Of a stretch of 64,000 nt of DNA, positions 52,264-60,587 are shown piece after piece (the first letter of the stretch is position 1; each line of letters opens with the position of its first letter). The DNA lies in assembly GCF_019746665.1 (NCBI RefSeq), contig NZ_JAIERS010000001.1:62001-126000 (forward strand), in the 5' to 3' direction. The position numbers and the translations under genes were made by a program. This DNA comes from Sphingomonas sp. (GTDB lineage Bacteria > Pseudomonadota > Alphaproteobacteria > Sphingomonadales > Sphingomonadaceae). The notes beneath the pieces are model-generated. The model was not told the DNA's origin, made no database searches, and saw only the letters and a program-made list of their open reading frames with translations.

Positions 52264-52997
52264 GCCGCTACTCCTTCCGTCGGAAGGCCAGCTGTCCGCT
52301 TCAGTACAGGGCTTATGAGGTCTTCCCCCGTAGGGGGCGGGGGACCATTCGCGCAGCGAATGGTGGAGGGGTGACACCCTCGATCGGCCGGGGACACCCC
52401 TCCGTCACCTGCTTCGCGGGCGATACCTCCCCTTGCAGGGGCGGAGCTTTGCCAATCGGCGTCCAAAACGATGCGCGCCGCTTCGGCCAGATCTCGCGCG
52501 ATGAAGGTCGGCCGCCGATACTGGCCGTCCGCCCATTCGGTCTCGCCGCCATTGTCGATCAACACCGTGCGGCATCCGGCCCGATTGCCCGCTTCCACAT
52601 CGTGGAGAATATCCCCGATCATCCAGCTTTGGCCGGGATCGGCCCCGATCGCGCGCGCAGCGTTCAGGATCATGCCCGGCTGCGGCTTGCGGCAGGTGCA
52701 GGTCATCGCATAGGACGGAACCACGCCTTCAGGATGGTGCGGGCAGTGGAAAAATCCCGCGAACTGAACCCCAAGCATCATCTGCAACCGGATCGCGACC
52801 GGCCCGAGCGCGCGAGGCTCGAACAGCCCCCGCGCGATGCCCGACTGGTTGGTGACGACCGCGATCTTATACCCCGCCGCCGCCAGCGCGCACACGCCCT
52901 CGCGCGCGCCGGCCTTCAGCGTGATACGGCCCGGATCGACATTGTACGGCACGTCCTCGATCAGCGTTCCGTCCTTGTCGAGAAACACCGCCTTCAT
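52260..52997 (-). CDS. gmhB: D-glycero-D-manno-heptose 1,7-bisphosphate phosphatase GmhB with an extra C-terminus
   Basis: A 245-residue HAD phosphatase that removes the 7-phosphate of heptose 1,7-bisphosphate. Motif I FLDKDGTL, TNQSGIARG, the Cys/His zinc loop CPHHPEGVVPSYAMTCTCRKP and motif IV MIGDILHDVEAG are intact. GmhB is usually about 180 residues; residues about 183-226 here are encoded by a palindromic intergenic-type element (52319-52450), giving a Pro/Gly/Arg-rich tail. The frame runs through it to an ATGA overlap with hldE, so the coupling to the next gene is kept. Start ATG 52997 overlaps the SDR gene stop. Confidence 0.92.
   Translation of the reverse strand: MKAVFLDKDGTLIEDVPYNVDPGRITLKAGAREGVCALAAAGYKIAVVTNQSGIARGLFEPRALGPVAIRLQMMLGVQFAGFFHCPHHPEGVVPSYAMTCTCRKPQPGMILNAARAIGADPGQSWMIGDILHDVEAGNRAGCRTVLIDNGGETEWADGQYRRPTFIARDLAEAARIVLDADWQSSAPARGGIAREAGDGGVSPADRGCHPSTIRCANGPPPPTGEDLISPVLKRTAGLPTEGVAA
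52319..52450. repeat. palindromic element inside the 3' end of gmhB
   Basis: Same type as the element at 24269: G-rich hairpins TCCCCCG/CGGGGGA, perfect ACCATTCGC-GCA-GCGAATGGT (52344-52364), GGAGGGGTG/CACCCCTCC and a closing CCTCCCCTTGCAGGGGCGG. Unlike the other copies it lies in a coding frame. Confidence 0.78.
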
Positions 52998-53695
52998 GGC
53001 CAGCTCGTCTCGCGCATCGGCACGACCAGCAGTTCGGGGATCACCGTGTCGGCCGGTTGTTCGATCAGGAAGCGCACAGTTTCCGCCACCGCGCGCGGGT
53101 CTTGCAGGTTTTCGAGCGGGGTATCGGGGAAGCGATCGAGAATGAACGGCGTGCGCATCCCGCCGGCCAGCAGCGCCGTCACTTTAATGCCCAGCGGCCG
53201 CCCCTCGACATGCATCGCATGGGACAGGCCAAGCAGCCCCCATTTGCTGGCGTGGTAGGCGCTCGCGTTCGCCCAGGCGCGCTTGGCCGCCGTGGAGACG
53301 ATGTTGATGACCGCCCCCCGCCCCTTCGCCTGCAGATGCGGAAACGCCGCCTTGGCCAGCGCGAAGGGCGCGCGCAGGTTCACATCGATCACACGGTCGA
53401 AATCGGCCTGATCGAGCTCCTCGATCGAGAGCGTCTTATCGGTGCCGGCATTGTTGACCAGCACGTCGAGCCCGCCATCGCTCGCGACGCGATCGATCAG
53501 TACTCGGCACGCCTCGGCGTCGGTGAGATCGAGGGTGAAGGCCTCGCCGCCGATTTCGGCGGCGATCGCCTCGGCGGCTTCGGCCTGTAGATCAGCGATG
53601 ATCACTTTGCCGCCGGCTTCAGCAAGCACCCGCGCGATCTCGGCGCCGAGGCCGCTCGCCCCGCCCGTCACGATGATCCGCCCGCCCGCGATCAC
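52994..53695 (-). CDS. short-chain dehydrogenase/reductase
   Basis: A 233-residue SDR. Cofactor motif TGGASGLGAEI at residue about 10 with Asp at the end of beta-2 (ADLQAE), suggesting NAD preference; NNAG; catalytic Ser in NIVSTAAK and the Y-x3-K motif YHASK. GTG at 53695 overlaps the GT4-GmhA stop (GTGA) and its own stop overlaps the gmhB start (ATGA). It may epimerise or oxidise a heptose intermediate or a glycan sugar; the exact substrate is inference from the operon. Confidence 0.88.
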   Translation of the reverse strand: MIAGGRIIVTGGASGLGAEIARVLAEAGGKVIIADLQAEAAEAIAAEIGGEAFTLDLTDAEACRVLIDRVASDGGLDVLVNNAGTDKTLSIEELDQADFDRVIDVNLRAPFALAKAAFPHLQAKGRGAVINIVSTAAKRAWANASAYHASKWGLLGLSHAMHVEGRPLGIKVTALLAGGMRTPFILDRFPDTPLENLQDPRAVAETVRFLIEQPADTVIPELLVVPMRETSWP

Positions 53696-55548
53696 GACAC
53701 CACCTCTTCGAGCGTGCTGGCGGGGGCGGCGAGCGCGCGGGCTTCGACGAGTTCACAGATCAGATGCAGGGCCAAGCTTTGTACCTCCTGGATGCGAGCG
53801 GTGTCGGTCGAGGGAACGCGGACGGCGGCATCGGCGAGCGCGACGCACGGGCTCAAGGCGCCGCCGAGCAACGCGACGGTCTTCAAACCCCGTTCGCGCG
53901 CCTCGCGCATCGCGGCGACGACATTCTTGGAGCGGCCGCTCGTGCTGATCGCGACGAGCACGTCCCCCGGCTGGCCAAAGGCGCGTACCCCGCGCGCGAA
54001 CACGTCGTGATAGCCGATGTCGTTCGCCCAGGCGGTGACGAAAGCAGTGTCGGCGCCGAGCGCGATCACCGGCAGCGCGCGGCGACTGTCGCTCTTGAAG
54101 CGTCCGACGAACTCGGCGGCGAAATGCTGCGCGTCGGCGGCGCTCCCGCCGTTGCCGCACACCAGCACCTTCTGGCCGTTGAGCAGCGCCCCGGCGACGA
54201 TCTCGGCCGCCGCCTTGATCGGCTCGCCCAGCAGATAGCGCGAGCGGGCGAGTGTTTCCGACAACAGCGCGAAGGCCTGATCGATCACGCCTGAATCGCT
54301 GCGCGGATCGAGCCGGGCGATGCCGGCGCCGGCGCGTTTGGCGAGGGTTTCGCGGTACACCTCCTCCATCTGCAGCGCGACCTGGCGCCAGGTGAAGCGT
54401 TCGCGCACCCGGGCGAGCCCCGCCCGCCCCATCCCCTCGGCCCGCGCGGGATCGCCGAGCAGCGCGCGCATCGCGGCACCGAGCCGCGCCGGATCGCGCG
54501 GTGGCACGCGCAGCCCGGTCTCGCCCTCGGCGACCGTGTAGCGGAGCCCGCCCACGTCCGAGGCGATCACCGGCCGCGCGCACGCCATCGCTTCCAGGGG
54601 CGTAATGCCGAACGGCTCGTACCACGGCGCGGTGACGAACACGTCCGCCGCGCCATAATACAGCTTCAGGACATCGCGCCCGCGGCTGCCGGTGAAGATG
54701 ACGCGCTCGCGCACCCCGGCCCGCTCGGCGACCGCGATCAGGCGCGCGAGTTCGGGATCGCGCGCTGGATCGGGCTCGGGTGACGCGCCGCCGACCACTA
54801 CCAGCCGCGCGTCCCTCTGCGCGAAGGCGAGTGCTTCGATCGCGGTATCGACACCCTTGCGCGGCACCATCCGCCCGAGCTGCAGCGCGATCGGCGCGTC
54901 CGCCGGCAGGCCGAGCGCGACGCGCGCCTCGGCCTTATCCAGCGGCACGAATTCGTCGGGATCGAAACCGCACGGCACCATCCGCAGCCGCAGCGGATCG
55001 GCGCCATAGAGCGCGAGCAGATCACGTTCATCCTCCGGGCATTCGGCGATCACCCGGTCGGCTTCGGCGACGATGCGCTCCTCGATCGTGAAGCGCGCGT
55101 CCGGGAAGCCGTCCGCCGCCTGCTGGTGCAACCGGCGAACCTTGCCGAGCGCGTGGAACGTCACCACCGCGGGAATCTCGAAGGCGCGGGCAAGGTCGAT
55201 CCCGACGAGGCCAGACATGAAGAAATGCGCGTGGATCAGATCGGGCGCGCCGTGGATCGCGAAGAAATCGCGCATCTCGTCGGCGAAGCCGTCCATCAAC
55301 GGCAGCAGCTTCTCCTTGCGGATCACGCGCGCCGGCCCGGCCACCACCTGCACGACCCGCACGCCGGGCGCGAAATCGGTGAGTTGGGGGACGCCCGCGT
55401 CCTCGCGCCGGGTGAATACATCGACCCGGTGGCCCAGCGCCGCCAATTGCCGCGAGAGTTGGGCGACATAGACATTCTGCCCGCCACCATCCGCGCCGCC
55501 GAGCGTGGCGAGCGGGGAGGCATGTTCGCTGATCATCGCGATGTACAT
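53692..55548 (-). CDS. GT4 glycosyltransferase fused to a GmhA-type phosphoheptose isomerase
   Basis: A 618-residue fusion. Residues about 1-420 are a GT-B GT4 enzyme: GGADGGGQNVYVAQLSRQL at the N-terminus, DLIHAHFFMSGL, LQLGRMVPRKGVD and the nucleotide-sugar motif EPFGITPLEAMACARPVIAS. Residues about 435-618 are an SIS domain of the GmhA type: VLVCGNGGSAADAQHFAAEFVGRF, then AISTSGRSKNV, and Gln-Glu-Val-Gln-Ser near the C-terminus. GmhA makes D-glycero-D-manno-heptose 7-phosphate from sedoheptulose 7-phosphate, the first step of the HldE/GmhB route. No separate gmhA is in the operon, so the fusion probably supplies it. Coupled to neighbours by TGATG and GTGA overlaps. Confidence 0.9.
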   Translation of the reverse strand: MYIAMISEHASPLATLGGADGGGQNVYVAQLSRQLAALGHRVDVFTRREDAGVPQLTDFAPGVRVVQVVAGPARVIRKEKLLPLMDGFADEMRDFFAIHGAPDLIHAHFFMSGLVGIDLARAFEIPAVVTFHALGKVRRLHQQAADGFPDARFTIEERIVAEADRVIAECPEDERDLLALYGADPLRLRMVPCGFDPDEFVPLDKAEARVALGLPADAPIALQLGRMVPRKGVDTAIEALAFAQRDARLVVVGGASPEPDPARDPELARLIAVAERAGVRERVIFTGSRGRDVLKLYYGAADVFVTAPWYEPFGITPLEAMACARPVIASDVGGLRYTVAEGETGLRVPPRDPARLGAAMRALLGDPARAEGMGRAGLARVRERFTWRQVALQMEEVYRETLAKRAGAGIARLDPRSDSGVIDQAFALLSETLARSRYLLGEPIKAAAEIVAGALLNGQKVLVCGNGGSAADAQHFAAEFVGRFKSDSRRALPVIALGADTAFVTAWANDIGYHDVFARGVRAFGQPGDVLVAISTSGRSKNVVAAMREARERGLKTVALLGGALSPCVALADAAVRVPSTDTARIQEVQSLALHLICELVEARALAAPASTLEEVVS

Positions 55549-56507
55549 CACGCCGCCCTTTCGATCGCGCCGGCGGCGACGTGCCGCAGCAGCTGGTCCC
55601 ACTCGCGCGCGAAACGCTCGATCCCGAAGCGCGCGAGCGCGGTCGCTCGCGCGCCTTCACCAAGCGCGCGCGCCAGCCCCGGATCGGCGAGCAGCCGGCG
55701 CATCGCATCGTGCAATTCGGCCTCGCCGGTCGCGATGAAGCCGTTCTCGCCATTCCTGATGATCGTCGGCAGTTCGGTGGTCGCGAGGCCGACGATTGGC
55801 AGGCCGAGCATCATCGCCTCGAGCAGCGCGAGGCCGAGGCTCGTGTAGCGGATCGGGTGGAAGAAGAAGCGGTAGCGCGCGGCGAAATCGGGCAGCTCGG
55901 CGAGCGGCACCTCGCCGATGCCACCGGCTTCCTCGGCGTACATCCCAACCAGATCGAGCGGCAACCGCGCCCGCGCGCGCGCGAACACATCGGCGCCGAG
56001 CCGCCGTCCACGCCGCGCGAGCCCGTTCACCACCACCAGCCCGCGCTCGATCTCGCCCGAATAGCGATGGCCCAGGTCGGGGACGCCGTGGTCGATCACC
56101 GCCACCGGGTTCGCTCCATTGTCCCACATCAAGGCGTTGAAATGGGTTACATGGACGATCTGGACGCGCGGATCGTCGACCGGGTGGCGCGTTTCCGTCG
56201 GGCTGTCGCGCGGCGGATCATGCTCCAGATACACCGCCGGCAGCGCGCGCAGCGCGGGCGGCAGGTTCAGCCGATCGACCCGCCAGTTGCGATGCGACTG
56301 ATAGAGCACCACGTCGAACCGCTCAGTCGCCAGCCGCTCGACCGGCACCTCATGAACATTCGCCCCCCAGGCGAAATTGGGGGTGCGCCCGCCATGCCCC
56401 TCGCCCCGCTCGGGCGTGACCGGCAGCAAGAAGTCATGCGGCGCGTGTGTGAGATAATAGAGATAGCTGCCGTGGACGTGCCAGGTGAGGATGCGGAGCC
56501 GGCGCAT
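55548..56507 (-). CDS. GT4-like glycosyltransferase
   Basis: A 319-residue GT-B-fold glycosyltransferase. The N-terminus reads RRLRILTWHVHGSYLYYL, typical of a set of envelope-glycan GTs; the donor site is RYTSLGLALLEAMMLGLPIVGLAT (E-x7-E-like pattern), followed by NGENGFIATG. ATG 56507 overlaps the GT9 gene's stop (TGATG), and its own stop overlaps the start of the GT4-GmhA fusion. Donor and acceptor unknown. Confidence 0.86.
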   Translation of the reverse strand: MRRLRILTWHVHGSYLYYLTHAPHDFLLPVTPERGEGHGGRTPNFAWGANVHEVPVERLATERFDVVLYQSHRNWRVDRLNLPPALRALPAVYLEHDPPRDSPTETRHPVDDPRVQIVHVTHFNALMWDNGANPVAVIDHGVPDLGHRYSGEIERGLVVVNGLARRGRRLGADVFARARARLPLDLVGMYAEEAGGIGEVPLAELPDFAARYRFFFHPIRYTSLGLALLEAMMLGLPIVGLATTELPTIIRNGENGFIATGEAELHDAMRRLLADPGLARALGEGARATALARFGIERFAREWDQLLRHVAAGAIERAA

Positions 56508-57514
56508 CACACGAGTTCCATCAGGCTTGTCACCGCCGCCATCACTTGGTCGACGCTCGGCAGGCTCGGGGCGATGCCGTGCGGCGGCACGCCGATCGGC
56601 ACATCGGGCACGCCGCGCCCGACCGCGACGTGGCGCAGGCGATCGGCTGCCCCCCAGCGCGCGGGATCGGAGGCGATGAAGATGGTGACGCTCGGCGTGC
56701 CGAACGCTTCGGCCAGATGCGCGGTGCCGGTGTCGTTGGTCATCACCAGCGCCGCCCCGGCGACGACCCCGGCCATCTCGCCAAGCGTCGTTCCGCCGCA
56801 CAGATTGGCGGCGGGCGCGGCCATGCTCCCGGCGACCGCTTCGACCACCGCCGCCTCGTTCGGGGTGCCGGTCAGCACGATCGCATGGCCGGCGCGCGCC
56901 AGCATGTCGGCGACCGCCGCGAAGCGTTCGGGCGGCCAGCGTCGCACGGGATCGCTCGCGCCGGGATGGATCACCGCATAACCCCGGCCGAGCCCCAAGG
57001 CGTCGGGCGCGGCGCGATCGGCGGTGGTGATCGGGAAATCGGGCGCGGCATCGCCCTCGGTGCAGCCGAGCCGCTCGACCAACGCGAGCCAGCGATCGGC
57101 CTCGCGCAGGTGATCGGGGAACGGCGCGCTGCCCTCCGGCGCCCAAAGTCCCGGCACATGATAGCCCGCGAAGCGCGCCGCGCCGAACAGCGCGGTGAAG
57201 ACGTTCGATACGCTGCCGCTGCCATGCATCTGGATCGCCAGATCGAACCGGGGCGCCGCCGCGCGTTCGGCTAGGAAATCGCTCAGCCGGTCAATCGCGA
57301 AGGGTTGCTCGACAATGCCGGGAAAGCCCGGGAACGGCAGGAAAGCGTCGATCAACTCGGGATAGCGCGCGACCACCGGACGCACCTGTTCGAGCCCCAG
57401 ATAGGTGATCTCGGCCTCGGGATGCGCATGGCGCAGCCGCTTGAGCGCGGGCACTGCCGTTAGCACGTCACCCAGCCCGCCGAGCGCGCGCATCACCAGA
57501 ATACGCCCGCTCAC
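56507..57514 (-). CDS. second GT9 heptosyltransferase-like glycosyltransferase
   Basis: A 335-residue GT9 enzyme. ILVMRALGGLGDVLTAVPALKRL is the N-terminal signature, AVIHPGASDPVRRWPPERFA is the donor-domain start and MTNDTGTAHLAEAFGTPSV the donor site. Start GTG 57514 overlaps the preceding gene's stop (GTGA). With the other GT9 it makes two potential heptosyltransferases in the operon. Confidence 0.88.
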   Translation of the reverse strand: MSGRILVMRALGGLGDVLTAVPALKRLRHAHPEAEITYLGLEQVRPVVARYPELIDAFLPFPGFPGIVEQPFAIDRLSDFLAERAAAPRFDLAIQMHGSGSVSNVFTALFGAARFAGYHVPGLWAPEGSAPFPDHLREADRWLALVERLGCTEGDAAPDFPITTADRAAPDALGLGRGYAVIHPGASDPVRRWPPERFAAVADMLARAGHAIVLTGTPNEAAVVEAVAGSMAAPAANLCGGTTLGEMAGVVAGAALVMTNDTGTAHLAEAFGTPSVTIFIASDPARWGAADRLRHVAVGRGVPDVPIGVPPHGIAPSLPSVDQVMAAVTSLMELV

Positions 57515-58200
57515 CGTTCGATCCTCGCGATCAGCGCGGCGTGGTCGGAAAAGCCGCCGGCTACGAGGTCGAGCGCGGTTACCATTGGCGCTTCGGCGCG
57601 CTCCAGCACATAATCGATCCGCCGATCGGGCGTGGGCGCCGGATAGCTGAAGCCCGATCGCGCGCGGTTCAGACGCGGCCAGCAATCGACGAAGCCTGCT
57701 TCGGCGAACGCGGCTAGCGCGGCGCTTTCGGGCGGCTGGTTGAAGTCCCCCACCAGCAGCACGTCGCCCATGCCGCTCAGCGCGCCGAGCGTGTCCGCGA
57801 CATTCGCCTCGGCTTGCTTGTCCGCCCATGAAAAATGCCCGATCGCGATCACGGGGCCATCGGGCGCCAGCTCGACTATCAGCAGTTCGCGCTCGAAGGG
57901 ATCGTCGGGCAGGCCGAGCTGGCGCAGCGGCACTGCCCGCGCATCGGCCATCGGCACTTTCGTAAGCAACGCGATTCCGCCGGCGGTGGCGACCTGGCCA
58001 TGCTCAGAAAGGGCGGCGCCGAGCGCCGTCAGGGGTGCATCGTTCCCGTCGGCGTCAACCCCGGCCTGGACCGCGACGATTTCGATTTCGTGCTGATCAA
58101 CAAGTGCAACGATTTCGCCAATACGCTCTTTCAACGACGCAAGACGCTGGTTAGGGCCAGCAATGTTAACTTGCATCAATTTCAAGCAATTACCGGCCAT
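57511..58200 (-). CDS. endonuclease/exonuclease/phosphatase-fold protein
   Basis: A 229-residue EEP (DNase I-like fold) protein, first gene of the glycan operon. The beta-strand motif QVNIAG (Asn), GHFSW, VGDFNQPPES, RIDYVL and C-terminal SDHAAL are all present, but the metal-binding Glu normally found in a LQE motif is replaced: the segment reads VAVQAGVDADG. It may be a phosphatase of a lipid- or sugar-phosphate, or an inactive relative. Start ATG 58200 or internal ATG 58176. Its 3' end overlaps the GT9 start by 4 bp. Confidence 0.82.
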   Translation of the reverse strand: MAGNCLKLMQVNIAGPNQRLASLKERIGEIVALVDQHEIEIVAVQAGVDADGNDAPLTALGAALSEHGQVATAGGIALLTKVPMADARAVPLRQLGLPDDPFERELLIVELAPDGPVIAIGHFSWADKQAEANVADTLGALSGMGDVLLVGDFNQPPESAALAAFAEAGFVDCWPRLNRARSGFSYPAPTPDRRIDYVLERAEAPMVTALDLVAGGFSDHAALIARIER

Positions 58201-58442
58201 GTTTCGCTCGCGGAAGGCCGATCCAACGAGCGTTGGTCAGCCGTTATTGATCGCTTCCCTCAATTCGTGAGGGGCACGTCCGGTTCCGAAACTTTCTTTA
58301 GGCCAACCGGAGCGATCTATTCATGACGAGAACTGCCGTGGTAGAATATATTCCTTGCAGCACTAATTTTTATAAAGGCAATTAATTCAGAGCATTGACA
58401 ATTATTCGTTACGGGCAAAGTTCGATCAGGGTCGCCCGCCTC

Positions 58443-59012
58443 CTAATCTGGGCGACCCCAATACCAGATGCGCTGCAGCTCACGCTTGCCATCCAAAAAC
58501 TGATGCTTGAGCGCGCCGGCGATGTGCAGCACGACGAGCAAATAGACGAGCTTCGCGATCAGTTCATGCGCTTCACCGAAAATGTCGTGCACCTGTTTCT
58601 TCGTGGCCGGATCGAGCGCCATGACGAAGGACAGGCGTGGCCATTCGAACAGCCCGAACCAGTAATTGGGGTTCTGCGCCGCTCGATCCCAAGCCGAGTC
58701 CATCACCCAGCCGGTGATCGGCATGGCGAAGATGATGAAATACAGCCCCCAATGGGCGGCATGGGCCAGGTTCTTCTCCCACGGCTTATAGCTCGGCGGC
58801 AGCGCCGGCGGGCGGTGCGCCAGCCGCCACAAAAGCCGCAGCAGCGCGAGCGCCAGGATCGTGATCCCGAGCGACTTGTGGCTGTCGATCAGCGGTCGCA
58901 CCTGCGCATCGGGCACGGTCGGCCAGATCCAGGCGAGCGCGACATTGGCGATTACCGCGATCGCGATCAGCCAGTGCAATGTGATCGCAAGATTGCTGTA
59001 GCGGCGCGGCAT
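58443..59012 (-). CDS. cytochrome b561-family membrane protein
   Basis: A 189-residue four-helix membrane protein of the bacterial b561/Ni-Fe hydrogenase b-type cytochrome family. Haem-ligand His candidates lie in TLHWLIA, DSHKSLG, HAAHWGLYF and VLHIAGALKH. GGGAG precedes ATG 59012. Probably transfers electrons between quinone and a periplasmic acceptor. Divergent from the GT2 gene. Confidence 0.9.
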   Translation of the reverse strand: MPRRYSNLAITLHWLIAIAVIANVALAWIWPTVPDAQVRPLIDSHKSLGITILALALLRLLWRLAHRPPALPPSYKPWEKNLAHAAHWGLYFIIFAMPITGWVMDSAWDRAAQNPNYWFGLFEWPRLSFVMALDPATKKQVHDIFGEAHELIAKLVYLLVVLHIAGALKHQFLDGKRELQRIWYWGRPD

Positions 59013-59114
59013 CACTTGCTCCCTACTGCCGGTCGTGCGCTCGCCGACACTAGCGACGGCGCGTTTCGATCTTACCTTAGCGCCTGCCTCGCCGCCTGCA
59101 AATCGAGATGACCC

Positions 59115-60557
59115 TTGAACGCCTTAAGTCGCAATCTGGCGATCGAATCGCCCCGCCTCTCGCCGCGACCGGTGCCGGCATCCGCTTACCTGATCGCCTT
59201 CGCAGGGGCGCTGCTGTTCGTACTGCTGACGGCGCAGGCGTTTTTTCGGGCCGGGCTCGCCGGTTGGTCGGTCGGTCTCGCTTATATTCTTTACGACAGC
59301 GCGCTGCTGGCGTTCACCGGGCGCAAGATCGGCGCGCTCACCCGGCCGCAGCCGACCCCGATGGCGACGGTCGATCCGCCGCCGACGCTTGGTGCGATCA
59401 TCGCCGCGCATAACGAGGCGGGGGTACTGAAGATCACGATCGATCATCTGCTTGGCCAAGACCGGCCGCCCGAGACGATCCTGATCGCCGACGACGGATC
59501 GACCGACGAGACCGCCGCCGTGCTCGAAAGCCTCTATCGACTGGCGCCGCCGCCCGTCGGGGTGATGAGCGATCCCGCCCCCGGCGAACCGCGGCTGCGC
59601 TGGCTGCGGCTGCCGCATGGCGGCAAGGCGCGCGCGCTCAATCAGGCGATGCTGTGGCTCGACACCGATCTGGTGATGACGATCGATGCCGATACCTTGG
59701 TCGATCCGGGCGCGCTGGGCGCGATGCGCGCGGCGTTCGCGGGCGACCCCCATCTGGTCGCGGCGACCGGCGTTTTGACCCCGATCTGCGGCCCCAGCCT
59801 GAAGGGCCGCTTCTTCGAATGGTTCCAGCGCTACGAATATGTCCGCAACTTCTTGTCGCGCTACGCCTGGGGCCGGGTGAACAGCCTGCTCTTGGTGTCG
59901 GGCGCGTTCGGGGCCTATCGGCGCGAAGCGCTGCTCGCCGTTGGCGGGTTCGATCCGCTGTGCCTGGTCGAGGATTATGAGCTGACTCACCGGCTGCACC
60001 GCCATTCGGCCGATGGCGGGCTTGGCTGGCGGGTGGCGGTGGTGGGCGAAGCGACCGCCCGCACCGATGCGCCGGCGTCGCTGATCGGCTTCCTGAAGCA
60101 GCGTCGGCGCTGGTTCGGCGGCTATCTCCAGACCCAATTCTGGAACCGCGACATGATCGGCAACCCGCATTTCGGCGCGCTCGGCCGCGCGCACATGCCG
60201 GTGAAGACGCTCGACACGCTCCAGCCGATCTACGGCATCACCGCCTTCGGGGTGCTGTTGACGCTTCTGGTGACAGGTCGGTTGTTCGTGGCGAGCGCGG
60301 TGCTGGCGGTGATGCTGGCGAAGGTCGCGCTCGATCTCGGCTATCACCTCTGGTCGATCCATCTCTACCGCCGTTGGACGGGCAAGCACGAAGGCCTGGG
60401 CTTGGGCGCGGCGATGCTCGCCTCGCTGTTGGAGCCGTTCACCTTCCAGCTGCTGCGCCACATCGGCGCGCTATGGGGCTGGCACGCCTTCCTGACGGGC
60501 CGCGAGACCTGGGGCTGGCAACAGCGCACCGCGATCGGGGTGGAAGTGGGGCGATAG
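59115..60557 (+). CDS. membrane GT2 family glycosyltransferase
   Basis: A 480-residue processive-type GT2 enzyme with one N-terminal membrane helix (about 25-45), the GT-A catalytic domain (about 90-330) and three C-terminal helices. Motifs: AIIAAHNEAGVL, DDGSTDET, KARALNQAM, DADTLVDPG, and the Q/RxxRW element QRRRWFGGYLQ. The TTG at 59115 is the first codon after an in-frame stop and gives a sensible N-terminus, since no ATG or GTG is close. Similar enzymes make poly-N-acetylglucosamine or cellulose-like polymers; the product here is unknown. It stands alone, outside the operon. Confidence 0.86.
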   Translation: MNALSRNLAIESPRLSPRPVPASAYLIAFAGALLFVLLTAQAFFRAGLAGWSVGLAYILYDSALLAFTGRKIGALTRPQPTPMATVDPPPTLGAIIAAHNEAGVLKITIDHLLGQDRPPETILIADDGSTDETAAVLESLYRLAPPPVGVMSDPAPGEPRLRWLRLPHGGKARALNQAMLWLDTDLVMTIDADTLVDPGALGAMRAAFAGDPHLVAATGVLTPICGPSLKGRFFEWFQRYEYVRNFLSRYAWGRVNSLLLVSGAFGAYRREALLAVGGFDPLCLVEDYELTHRLHRHSADGGLGWRVAVVGEATARTDAPASLIGFLKQRRRWFGGYLQTQFWNRDMIGNPHFGALGRAHMPVKTLDTLQPIYGITAFGVLLTLLVTGRLFVASAVLAVMLAKVALDLGYHLWSIHLYRRWTGKHEGLGLGAAMLASLLEPFTFQLLRHIGALWGWHAFLTGRETWGWQQRTAIGVEVGR

Positions 60558-60587
60558 CGACGGCGCGAGGATTGGCGCCGCCCGGCG

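Noticed and set aside
59124..60461. Minus-strand frame opposite the GT2 glycosyltransferase
   Set aside because: Arg/Gln/His-rich antisense frame with no domain; the plus frame has complete GT2 motifs.
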